From positions 1-64,000 of the forward strand of contig CACHKE010000003.1 of NCBI GenBank assembly GCA_902580335.1: DNA of 64,000 nucleotides. The letters are read 5' to 3'. The DNA is from an uncultured Pelagibacteraceae bacterium. GTDB taxonomy: Bacteria > Pseudomonadota > Alphaproteobacteria > Pelagibacterales > Pelagibacteraceae. Position numbers and translations under genes: made by a program. The stretch's first letter is position 1; each line of letters opens with the position of its first letter. Of the stretch, positions 16,489 to 24,302 are shown piece by piece. The notes under the pieces were generated by a model. That model worked only from the letters and a program-made list of their open reading frames with translations. It did no database searches and was not told where the DNA came from.

Positions 16489-17171
16489 AAAATTTAATAA
16501 ACATAGGAATACCTAGTAAGGGACGGTTGAGAAAAGATGTTTTAAAAATTTTTACCAAAAAAAAATTAAAGCTTATTTCTGAACGAGGAGAAAGAGATTT
16601 GATAGGTTCAATAAAAAATAAATTAAACATAAAAATTTTATATTTGCACGCTAGAGAAATTATTGAAAGATTAGGAGATGGTTCTTTAGATATCGGTTTT
16701 TCTGGTTTTGATTTATTAAAAGAAAGTGAGATAAATACCCAAAACAAAATAAATGTTATTAAAAAACTTAATTTTGGAAAAGCTAATTTAGTTGTAGCTA
16801 TACCGGATCCTTGGATTGATGTTCAAACAATAGCTGACTTAGAAGAAATTGCATTTGAATTTAGAGATAAAAAGAAAAAAAGATTAAGAGTTGCTACCAA
16901 GTACGCAAATTTGACCAGAGATTTTTTATTTTCTAAAGGTGTTACTCAATTTAAATTAGTTGATAGTTTAGGAGCAACTGAGGCGTACCCTTTTACTGGT
17001 TCAGCAGAATTGATCACAGACATAAGTTCAAGTGGTGAGACTTTAAGAGCAAATAATCTTAGAGTTTTAAAAGATGGAGAAATTTTAAAATCTCAAGCTT
17101 GTATTTTTACTTCAAAGAAAAACAGTAAAAAGAAGGGATTAAAAAACTTGATTAGACTACTTTCCAAGTAA
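16485..17171 (+). CDS. hisG: ATP phosphoribosyltransferase, short form
   Basis: HisG condenses ATP with PRPP in the first, feedback-regulated step of histidine synthesis. The 228-aa length identifies the short form, which lacks the C-terminal allosteric domain and needs HisZ. IGIPSKGRLRKDV at the N-terminus and LVDSLGATEAYPFTGSAELI near 165-184 (phosphoribosyl-binding region) are characteristic. Its start overlaps hisZ by 4 nt. The 3' end overlaps a small opposing ORF by 15 nt. Confidence 0.93.
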   Translation: MKNLINIGIPSKGRLRKDVLKIFTKKKLKLISERGERDLIGSIKNKLNIKILYLHAREIIERLGDGSLDIGFSGFDLLKESEINTQNKINVIKKLNFGKANLVVAIPDPWIDVQTIADLEEIAFEFRDKKKKRLRVATKYANLTRDFLFSKGVTQFKLVDSLGATEAYPFTGSAELITDISSSGETLRANNLRVLKDGEILKSQACIFTSKKNSKKKGLKNLIRLLSK

Positions 17172-17288
17172 TTTATCTTTAAAATAAATAAGAATAATTT
17201 TGATTATATCTAGATTTCTTACAACAGCATATAAAGCAATAATTGAACCTAAAAAAAAAAGTACTTTAAATAAAAAAATAATATCCAT
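17157..17288 (-). CDS. 43-aa predicted single-pass membrane peptide
   Basis: On the minus strand an ATG at 17288 opens 43 codons: MDIIFLFKVLFFLGSIIALY and a basic tail ending KDKLLGK. It consists of one long hydrophobic helix plus positive residues, a plausible inner-membrane peptide. It begins 2 nt after the stop of the upstream 58-aa ORF, the same tight spacing as the other genes of this block, which supports it. No Shine-Dalgarno is visible and no homologue was recognised. Confidence 0.4.
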   Translation of the reverse strand: MDIIFLFKVLFFLGSIIALYAVVRNLDIIKIILIYFKDKLLGK

Positions 17289-17290
17289 AT

Positions 17291-17467
17291 TTATTTTTTA
17301 TTTTTTAATGACAACAACCAATCTTGATATCTCATTGAACCTTTAAAGGAGTCTCTTCTACCCTTCCAATAGAGTTTTTTACTACCTTTAGCACTTTTGA
17401 TATATCCTTGAATTTGCTTCATGGTAAGGCCGTTTTGTTTTGGTTCCTTTATTCTTTTTCTTTTCAT
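17291..17467 (-). CDS. 58-aa basic protein of unknown function
   Basis: A 58-codon minus-strand frame runs from ATG 17467 to TAA 17291. The product is very basic with several Trp/Tyr residues (MKRKRIKEPKQNGLTMKQIQ, then a GSKKLYWKGRRDS segment). It starts 3 nt after the stop of the upstream gene and ends 2 nt before the next ORF. The amino-acid make-up looks like a real small nucleic-acid-binding protein rather than a random frame, but no family was recognised. Confidence 0.5.
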   Translation of the reverse strand: MKRKRIKEPKQNGLTMKQIQGYIKSAKGSKKLYWKGRRDSFKGSMRYQDWLLSLKNKK

Positions 17468-17470
17468 AAA

Positions 17471-18055
17471 TTATAATTTTTCAGTATTAGTAATAATCTC
17501 TTTACACAGTTTATTAGCTTTAGAAATTGAAACAACAAGATTTTCTAATTTCCAATTATTGAAACGGATATCAAAATATTTTTCAGCCTTAAAATTAATC
17601 CCGTCAACGATTTCAATTTCATATTTTTTTTCCTCTGAATAAAATTCATTTAAAAAATAAACATATTCCCTAATAGGAAACACACCCAAACTAAACATTA
17701 CTTTATAACCTCTCGAAAAGGATTTGATATCCTCAACTTTGGCTGTGAGATCTAGACCATTTAATCTTATTGGTAAATGTTTATGTAAAAGTTGTTTAAT
17801 ATCACCTGGTCTCTCAAAAGTTAAAAATGTGAATGTATTCCAAATTTTATTACAATTATCTTCTGCAAGAATAAAAAAACTCAAAGCATCCCCATGTTGA
17901 ATTTCACCTGACACTTTTGCATATGTGAGTTTTTCAAATTTTTTTATAGCCCATTTTTCATCAGCTTTTGATAGATTTTTGTAATTTAGAAGTAGTGAGA
18001 AAATGAAAATTATTGATAGAAAAAAAATATTATAACTGATTTTATTTTTCATCAT
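17471..18055 (-). CDS. Predicted exported or membrane-anchored protein, unknown function
   Basis: The 194-aa product begins with a short basic N-terminus and a hydrophobic segment (about 9-26), either a signal peptide or a membrane anchor. A periplasmic-looking domain with alternating beta-type sequence follows, with lone Cys at about 68 and 185. The frame has ATG at 18055 and 18052. The gene overlaps the upstream gene by 14 nt and is 3 nt from the next. No domain was recognised. Confidence 0.65.
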   Translation of the reverse strand: MMKNKISYNIFFLSIIFIFSLLLNYKNLSKADEKWAIKKFEKLTYAKVSGEIQHGDALSFFILAEDNCNKIWNTFTFLTFERPGDIKQLLHKHLPIRLNGLDLTAKVEDIKSFSRGYKVMFSLGVFPIREYVYFLNEFYSEEKKYEIEIVDGINFKAEKYFDIRFNNWKLENLVVSISKANKLCKEIITNTEKL

Positions 18056-18323
18056 TTATATTTTTTTCTAGTGTTTTTAGTTCCTCTATTCCTTCCATAG
18101 TATTACTTAAAATTTCGGATAATGTTTTTTTTGATTTTGCTACAATGTTTCCTGAGTTGTATGTAAATCTAGTTAGAGGTTTGTGATTAGTTTTAAACAT
18201 AAATAACAATTGATCTTTATCTTTTTTTCTTACACGAATATAAACACACCATTTACATATACTTTCAGGATTTTGTTTTTCAAATTCAATTTCCATATCA
18301 TCAATAGAAATAACTTTTGTCAT
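18042..18323 (-). CDS. 93-aa hypothetical protein
   Basis: A small soluble protein (MTKVISIDDMEIEFEKQNPE) with a CKWC pair near residues 23-26, a basic middle and a C-terminal acidic helix. It shares one base with the upstream zinc-ribbon gene and overlaps the downstream gene by 14 nt. The CxxC could bind a metal or act in redox chemistry. No family was recognised. Confidence 0.6.
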   Translation of the reverse strand: MTKVISIDDMEIEFEKQNPESICKWCVYIRVRKKDKDQLLFMFKTNHKPLTRFTYNSGNIVAKSKKTLSEILSNTMEGIEELKTLEKNINDEK

Positions 18324-18520
18324 TAATGGATAGTATCCTCACAAATTTCAGATAATCTTTGTCTTAAAAGTTCTGGGCAAAGTTTACACTCTTCAAAAAC
18401 TTCTTTTCCTAAGTAAAATTTTCCTACTTGAATAATTGTTTTTACATTTTTGACTTTTTTTGTACCTTCACAGGCTGGGCAATTTGCTAAAATTTTATTT
18501 TTTCGCATCAGACTTTTCAT
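18323..18520 (-). CDS. 65-aa zinc-ribbon-like protein
   Basis: This small protein has two CxxC knuckles, CPAC near residue 14 and CKLC near residue 46, in a layout like a DnaJ-type or rubredoxin-like zinc ribbon (CPACEGTKKV). Starts at 18520 or 18508 are possible. It overlaps the membrane-protein gene upstream by up to 26 nt. A zinc-binding structural role is likely; the partner is unknown. Confidence 0.65.
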   Translation of the reverse strand: MKSLMRKNKILANCPACEGTKKVKNVKTIIQVGKFYLGKEVFEECKLCPELLRQRLSEICEDTIH

Positions 18521-18821
18521 CCTCTAATTCTTTTTCAATCTTTTTGATTTTCTCATATCTTGAGATGATAAAATGAGCATCAATCATACCTTGAGCTATA
18601 AGGATAAAGATACCACATTTGATTAAAAAAGAGTTTTCTTGAATTATACCACTTGCTAAAAACAAACATCCTGCATTAGCTAATACAAAAAATATATTTC
18701 TAGCTGCATAAGGAACCTTTTCATCTTTTCCAAAAAAGTAAAACACTAAGCATGCTTGAAAAATTAATGTAGCTTTTGCAGCAAATAACATTGCTTTAAG
18801 CAGTAAAGGATCTGCTATCAA
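18495..18821 (-). CDS. 108-aa multi-pass membrane protein of unknown function
   Basis: Three to four hydrophobic segments cover residues 5-85, followed by a charged, coiled-coil-like tail (YEKIKKIEKELEDEKSDAKK). The start overlaps the herA stop by 4 nt (ATGA-type), so it is translationally coupled to the HerA gene. No family was recognised. Its linkage to a DNA translocase gene makes it interesting, but a shared function is only inferred. Confidence 0.65.
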   Translation of the reverse strand: MIADPLLLKAMLFAAKATLIFQACLVFYFFGKDEKVPYAARNIFFVLANAGCLFLASGIIQENSFLIKCGIFILIAQGMIDAHFIISRYEKIKKIEKELEDEKSDAKK

Positions 18822-20501
18822 TTAGCTCTCCTTCTGTCTATAGAAGTTATATTAGAGAAATCTTTAGCGAATTTTTTTCTTTGTTTAACAGACTCCTTGT
18901 CATCCCAATTTTCCACTGCAGAGATAAAATTTTCATTCCCAATATCATCGTTGATTAATTCAGCATCAAATTTAATTTGAACTGGAAGAGAGAAATTTAC
19001 TACTTGGCCACTAATTATACCTTGGCCGTTTGCAAGATTGGGTAATTGTTTAGAGTCGTCTACACTTAAAGTTTCAGAGTCTCTAGTAGTTGCTCTTTGG
19101 TCTTTTTGATTGACCATTCTAAATACAATTTGACTATTACATTGTGAAGCAATGGTTTCATCTAATCGTGATGGCCTTTGAGAAATAATCATTACCCCAG
19201 TTCCAAATTTTCTACCTTCGGTAATTACTTTTCGTATTGTATCGACTGATGGAAGGTTATCTTTATCCTCAGATCTTGACGGTATGAAATTATGAGCCTC
19301 TTCAATAATTGTTAAGAAAGGTGGAATTTCTTCTTCCACTTCTTGTCTATGTTTAAATAGATTTTCTAATAATATTGAGACAATTGCACTAGCTGGAAGA
19401 TTTTCATAACCTTTAAGATATAAAATACTTAGCTGCCCTTTATTAATAATTTTTTCTGGTTCAGTTGCAGCATCTGGTAATTCTTCGAACTTTAATTTAC
19501 TCATTTTTTGTCTATGTCTAAAGTTAGTTTGCTCCATATTTTTTAACTTTTTAGCAACTTGGCCAAGACTTCTAACCACAACATACATTGAAGCTGGACG
19601 AATATTTTTAAAAGATTTTGAGGAGTCTGATGCATACTCTCTAGCTTTTCGAACAAGTAGCTCGATATACTTTAGTAAACTACCACCTTCGTATTTAACT
19701 TTTTCTAATAGTGAGCTTAAAAAATCTTTTTGTGGATCTGTTAGTGAGTTTCCAAGTTTATCAATTAAAGTGTAAATGATTTCTTTGTCATCCGAGCTTA
19801 CAGATAAATTAGGATAAAATAATTTGACCTCATTTTTAGGATATAGTTTTTTTTTGTTTTTGGATGAATCCTAAATAATCACCGTGAATATCAAGTACTA
19901 ACATTGGATATTTTTTCTTTAAAAGTTCATCCATTATTCTTCTAACCATTACAGTTTTACCTGAGCCTGACATTCCAAAGATTGAAACATGACGAGATAC
20001 TAAATTATCAGCATCAATTTTAATTTTAACTGCATCTCTAGCTAGTAAACTTCCAATAAATAACGGATGTTTAGAGTTTAAATCAGAGATTAATAAAGCC
20101 TCTACATCTTCACTAGATGGATAACTCACTGGTGCAGCAGGTCTTACAGGATAGTTTAAGGGCATTAATTTTAAGTTATTTTTCAAAGTAAAACCTAAGA
20201 TGATAACTTTACAAATAAGCTCATCTCTGGTTGTTGGAAGAATAGTGTCTCTAATATTAATATTTTCATTTGTTAATTCTTGAGCAGCTTCAGTTGGAAA
20301 GAAAACATTTGAGCTTTCGATTGAGGAAATTTTACCCCAAACTGTTACTTCTTCAATTTTTCCCTCACTTGATGGAACTTTTGACTCTGTAGTGATGATG
20401 TCACCTTTTTTAGCTTTATAGTTTTTAAGGCTAAAGTAAAATTCACTTATATTAGTTTCACCCAAAACAGTACCGATTGATTTCCATTTTTTAGTATTCA
20501 T
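18818..20501 (-). pseudogene. herA: HerA-type DNA translocase ATPase, interrupted by one frameshift
   Basis: Two minus-strand frames encode consecutive parts of one protein of about 560 aa. The first (start 20501) carries the HAS-barrel N-terminus, Walker A GMSGSGKT (176-183) and LVLDIHGDYL, then runs out of frame at a homopolymer (T9 on the plus strand, 19847-19855) and stops at 19836. Removing one base restores an uninterrupted frame through KLYPKNEVK and on to TIIEEAHNFIP and ISQRPSRLDE, ending at 18818. HerA is a hexameric DNA pump that works with NurA, encoded just upstream. The defect may be a sequencing error, a real mutation or slippage. Fused product if corrected. Confidence 0.85.
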
Positions 20502-21814
20502 TATCTTGCTAATCCTCCTAATGGTCTATTTCTCCAAGACCTTACTTTTTTTGATAAAATTTTTACTGCTAAACTGATCGTGTTCTGATCTTTACTTCTA
20601 ATAGCTTGTTTTAATAAATGAGTTGCATAATATTTTCTTGAGGCTTTACTCATCCAATTTGGAATTTTGGCAAATTTGTCGACTACATTTAAACCTACTG
20701 GAAAACCATAGTTAGGCAATAATTTAGCTGTAGCTAGAATATATTCATAATCTTTAATCAGGTTTTTTGATGGATTTAGTGTCTCAATTCTAATGGGCGC
20801 TGAATGATTATTAATCTTGATATATCCAATATGAACACTTGGAAAAGAGTCCATTTTATCTTCCCAAGCTGATCCTGAAGTAACACCAAATCCTTGAATT
20901 TGTTTTTTTACCTCAAGAGGTTTAATTGCTTGGCCACTTTGTAAAATTATTTCTAATAAGTGAGAGTCTGTAATTTTATATTTTTTGATAGTTGCAAGAG
21001 TGTTTTTAAAATCTTTTTCTGAGATAGTCCCTTTAGATTTATAGTTAAATAGTAAGTTTTTGATGTAGGGTGCTGAATTAGATGTTTCCACAATTCCATA
21101 GATAGGAAACTTACTTTTCTTAATAGAATTAAGAGCCTCTAAATAAACATTGATGAAATGTCTTGCTTCTGCATTAAGCTTATTTTTACTATAAAAAGGA
21201 AGCATATTTTCAACAGCAAATTTAGTAAATGTTGGAAAACCCATTACTGTAAAGGGCATTACAGTTGCTTCAATAGGGCCATGTAAAAAGCAGTAATCAA
21301 ATTTTCTATTTAACAAAATGTGTTTAACAATAGTGACTGCTTCAAAAATTATTCTAGCACCATCTTTTTTCTTATTAAGCATTTGATCTTCATCAAAATC
21401 GTCTTCCGCAAAGTCATACAGTTCGTTTTTAGGGTCATATAGATCACCTAAAAACACCATACTTTCCTCAAAGAATTCTCTATTTTTATCTGCAGCATCT
21501 GGCTTAACGATGTAGCTACCAGTTCTAATACTAAGTGGTGCGCTACTGATTATAGATGTTTTATCAACTCCACCATCAACAAAGCATGAAGTTTTACATT
21601 TATTTTCAGACCAGAAATCTTTTCCTTTGTATTCAAGATTTATAATTAAATCTGCATCTTCTAAAATCTTCTGAACAGTAAGAGCAACTTGAGTGCTGAC
21701 ATCTAGAAAGTTGTTTTGTACTTTTGGAGATGCTGAAACAGCATTTTTTACAAAATTAGTAAATAAAGATGAGTTTGATTTTATTTTATTTTTAATATCT
21801 GTTTCGTTACTCAT
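20501..21814 (-). CDS. nurA: NurA-domain nuclease
   Basis: The 437-aa protein has the NurA layout. An N-terminal FVDGG motif (D80) provides a metal-binding acidic residue of the RNase H-like fold, and the C-terminal part has INNHSAPIRIETLNP followed by GFPVGLNVVDKFAKI. NurA is a 5'-3' exo/endonuclease that forms a DNA end-resection machine with HerA; the pair is well studied in archaea and scattered in bacteria, where it can occur in defence loci. The stop shares its last base with the herA ATG. A GGAG Shine-Dalgarno precedes the ATG. A structured RNA candidate lies about 165 nt upstream. Confidence 0.82.
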   Translation of the reverse strand: MSNETDIKNKIKSNSSLFTNFVKNAVSASPKVQNNFLDVSTQVALTVQKILEDADLIINLEYKGKDFWSENKCKTSCFVDGGVDKTSIISSAPLSIRTGSYIVKPDAADKNREFFEESMVFLGDLYDPKNELYDFAEDDFDEDQMLNKKKDGARIIFEAVTIVKHILLNRKFDYCFLHGPIEATVMPFTVMGFPTFTKFAVENMLPFYSKNKLNAEARHFINVYLEALNSIKKSKFPIYGIVETSNSAPYIKNLLFNYKSKGTISEKDFKNTLATIKKYKITDSHLLEIILQSGQAIKPLEVKKQIQGFGVTSGSAWEDKMDSFPSVHIGYIKINNHSAPIRIETLNPSKNLIKDYEYILATAKLLPNYGFPVGLNVVDKFAKIPNWMSKASRKYYATHLLKQAIRSKDQNTISLAVKILSKKVRSWRNRPLGGLAR

Positions 21815-22174
21815 CTGTTTGCTCCATAAAAATATTGAATTTTAGTTCCTCGAATATTTGTTCGAATAGTTAATTTTTTATTTGAAAGTCTGTTAAATCG
21901 TCTTTTTAAAATTTGTTTAAATACCCAGCATGATTTTCTGCTAGTAAAGCTTCTTAAATGAATTTTAGTAACTTTATTTTTAGCCTTAGTATTGCAGCTG
22001 TTGAAAGACCCTTGGTTATGTAAGAAAGGAAAATGGAGAGATCCAAGGGTACGAGGCGTTGCCGCTACTCGACAGCTGCTTTTACTAAAGCTAATTACGT
22101 TATTTGAAGTGGACCTCCTGTTGTTAAGTTTATTTTTAAAGTTAAAACGCATAACCATATACATACTCCCAAGA
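21815..22174 (-). other. 360-nt leader between the sigma-like gene and nurA
   Basis: This gap holds the three-way-junction RNA described separately. It also has a perfect AGGAGGT anti-anti-Shine-Dalgarno sequence (about 22112-22119, minus strand) with no start codon within 60 nt. A 129-codon open frame spans it, but its composition (Ser/Arg/Asn/Cys-rich, no recognisable fold) and the dense inverted repeats make coding unlikely. Confidence 0.55.
21981..22093 (-). ncRNA. Candidate structured RNA, three-way junction with GNRA tetraloop, upstream of nurA
   Basis: Nested inverted repeats predict a compact RNA. P1 is 8 bp (GCAGCTGT 21994-22001 with ACAGCTGC 22072-22079), extended outward by TTAGTA/TACTAA and TAGC/GCTA across small internal loops. 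P2 is 8 bp (ACCCTTGG 22008-22015 with CCAAGGGT 22043-22050) with a 27-nt loop. P3 is 7 bp (CGAGGCG with CGC-TA-CTCG, 22052-22071). On the minus strand, P3 closes with a GCAA (GNRA) tetraloop, so that strand, the same as nurA-herA, is probably the transcript. It matches no family I know. Confidence 0.65.
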
Positions 22175-23086
22175 CTAGTTTGGTAAACGATACCCATCAT
22201 GCTGTTGTACTTTTTGGGAAATACTTTTTATTAAGAAAGAAAATCGTTGTTTTGAAATATTTAAGGTATTCTTAATAAATCCTTTATCATTTCCATTATT
22301 AAGTAAATATAAAAGTTCCCATTCTTTTTGAGTTAAGATTTGTTTATACTCATCGATATTTCTTTGATTATTTTTTTCTATATAATGATCTTCTAAATTT
22401 TGAGGTTGATTAACTGTTGGATCAATTATTCCTTCTGTTGCTGCAAAATCAACAAAACTCCAGAGATCTCTATCATCAAAATTACTTTCACTTATATGAT
22501 TTTCATTATCAATACCTTGATGAATGAATTGAACTTCTTTTAACGTCTCTATTTTGCAATCAAATTCTTTGATGAGTATTGAGTCTTCTATCTTGGTACT
22601 AATATCAAGCTTTAATTTTTTTCTAATTTTTTTTAGTTTTTTATAATAATTGTAGAAAACTTTTTTAAATTCTGCTCCTTTTTCAACACTGAATAGAGGA
22701 TCGTAATTTGTCTTTTTTTTATTAAGATATTTAGAAATATTAAGACAAATTGTTTTTGTAAAAGCACCACTTTTGTCCTTATGAGCTCCTTTCGTCTTAT
22801 CAAATGAATTAATACCGTTGATTATTCCTTTAATACCAGTTTGAATTATGTCCTCTCTATGCCATGGGTTTGAATTTTGGCCATTAAATATTCTCTTAGA
22901 ATCTTTCAATACTTTAGGAAGGTATCTATTGATTATTAATGTCTTAGCGTATTGTGATTGAGAATTATTGGCTTTAGCAATATCTAAAAGTTCAAGATCA
23001 GTCTTTTTTTTGATGTTATTTGGGAGCTTTTCGCAATAGATTTTTATTGCTAAAAGAAAGTTATATTGTGTGTTTTTGTGCTGCAT
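22175..23086 (-). CDS. Divergent sigma-70-family-like protein
   Basis: The 303-aa protein matches sigma-70 in layout. Residues ~28-115 resemble regions 1.2-2 (DLELLDIAKANNSQSQYAKT, NRYLPKVLKDSKRIF, REDIIQTGIKGIINGINSFD). An acidic linker with a DLWSFVDFAA segment resembles region 3. The C-terminal ILTQKEWELLYLL...LNISKQRFSFLI part resembles the region 4 helix-turn-helix. SAR11 genomes are generally thought to encode very few sigma factors, so a further divergent one is notable. It could direct RNA polymerase to special promoters or be a phage-derived regulator. It precedes the structured RNA and nurA-herA on the same strand. Confidence 0.65.
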   Translation of the reverse strand: MQHKNTQYNFLLAIKIYCEKLPNNIKKKTDLELLDIAKANNSQSQYAKTLIINRYLPKVLKDSKRIFNGQNSNPWHREDIIQTGIKGIINGINSFDKTKGAHKDKSGAFTKTICLNISKYLNKKKTNYDPLFSVEKGAEFKKVFYNYYKKLKKIRKKLKLDISTKIEDSILIKEFDCKIETLKEVQFIHQGIDNENHISESNFDDRDLWSFVDFAATEGIIDPTVNQPQNLEDHYIEKNNQRNIDEYKQILTQKEWELLYLLNNGNDKGFIKNTLNISKQRFSFLIKSISQKVQQHDGYRLPN

Positions 23087-23197
23087 TCATAAGTCTGATG
23101 CACAAAAAATTATTTACTCTTATAGTCTTATTTATTCTTGGAATTCTTATCTGTCAACGATCTGATATAAATCTTATATTACAAAAAAGTAGCAAAT

Positions 23198-24301
23198 TTA
23201 AGGCAGTTTCTCTCTTTTTTTTGCATCCTGGATCAAATAATTAGAAATATCCCTCATTTGTGAGATGTTTTTATTAGTTACCACTGTTAATTCCATCTTA
23301 TTGTTCAATTTTGAGTTGTTATTTTCATCCACAATTTCCACTCCAAAGTCACTTTTTATTGCGTAAAAATTTATATTCTCAATTTTTGTACTTTGATTAA
23401 TTTTTTTACCTAAAATCCAATGTCTTTTATGTTTCCATCCTAGATGACCAGGCATATCTTTTTGTTTAATAATTTTTACCTTAGCTTTAATTTTATTTTC
23501 TTTGTTATTATAAAACAACAATTCTTCAATCTTGCTCTCTAGTAATTTTATCTCATTATATGTAATAGTTTTTTTTTGCTCTTTACTAAGGCAAGAAGGG
23601 ATATCTGTAAGAACCTTAAATTCTGATGGTCTTATATTTTCGGGTAATTTTTGCCACCATTTATAAAGTAAATTAACTCCGTATTCTATTTTTCTTAAAT
23701 TTTCTAAAATATATCCAAAAGATTTATTTTTGAAATCAATAAGACTTGGACAAAAAATACTATCTTGATTAGGTAATACATAATTACTTAATTCTTTATG
23801 GTAAATATTTACCATATTAATTTTTTCTTCACGAGAAGAAGCTTTGGATTGTATAAAAATTTTTAATTTTCCTAAAAATTTTATTGAAAATTCGTCGGTA
23901 CTATTTTTAAAATCTTCTGGGTAAAAATTTCCTTCGAGTATTTTTATTTTTAACTCCCTGTCAATTTGATTTTTAAAATCCTTTATAAAGTCAATTGGTA
24001 TTTCACTTTTTTCTTTTTCGCCAGTTTTGAATTCAAGACTTTGATTTAAATTATTAAGGGCATCTTCTAATAAAACTTTTTTTTCCGTAAGGGATAAATT
24101 ATTTAAACTATCATTTGATAAATCATTAATTATTTTTCCTAAAAATTGTTTGATATCATTTTTAGAATCTGAAATAAGAATAGCTTTTTGATTAAGATTA
24201 AAATCACTTAAGTCTATATTAAAATTACTTAGATCATTAGATTTCAATTCTTTAAAATTCTTAAAATAGTTACGATCTATTGAATAAGTAACAAAAGGCA
24301 T
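23198..24301 (-). CDS. Unknown partner protein of the DUF3696-type ATPase
   Basis: The start at 24301 (MPFVTYSIDRNYF) leaves 1 nt after the ATPase stop; an in-frame ATG at 24367 would lie inside the ATPase gene. The 367-aa product is Lys/Asn/Leu-rich, with no signal peptide or membrane segment. Its C-terminal third contains an unusual His/Trp/Lys patch (MPGHLGWKHKRHWILGKK). I recognise no family. Tight coupling to an SMC/RecF-like ATPase is the genomic pattern of two-gene defence systems in which the second protein is the effector, but no nuclease motif is clear. Confidence 0.7.
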   Translation of the reverse strand: MPFVTYSIDRNYFKNFKELKSNDLSNFNIDLSDFNLNQKAILISDSKNDIKQFLGKIINDLSNDSLNNLSLTEKKVLLEDALNNLNQSLEFKTGEKEKSEIPIDFIKDFKNQIDRELKIKILEGNFYPEDFKNSTDEFSIKFLGKLKIFIQSKASSREEKINMVNIYHKELSNYVLPNQDSIFCPSLIDFKNKSFGYILENLRKIEYGVNLLYKWWQKLPENIRPSEFKVLTDIPSCLSKEQKKTITYNEIKLLESKIEELLFYNNKENKIKAKVKIIKQKDMPGHLGWKHKRHWILGKKINQSTKIENINFYAIKSDFGVEIVDENNNSKLNNKMELTVVTNKNISQMRDISNYLIQDAKKREKLP

Positions 24302-24302
24302 A

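Noticed and set aside
22169-22183. CCAA/TTGG inverted repeat at the end of the sigma-like gene
   Set aside because: Only four pairs in each arm, overlapping a coding end, no T-tract; too weak to call an operator or terminator.
21811-22200. 129-codon minus-strand ORF overlapping the nurA leader
   Set aside because: It covers dense inverted repeats forming a structured RNA, has an unusual Ser/Arg/Asn/Cys composition, overlaps both neighbours and shows no recognisable fold.
23101-23244. Short plus-strand membrane-like ORF between the sigma-like and partner genes
   Set aside because: It runs antisense into the partner gene and lacks a ribosome-binding site; no support beyond being open.
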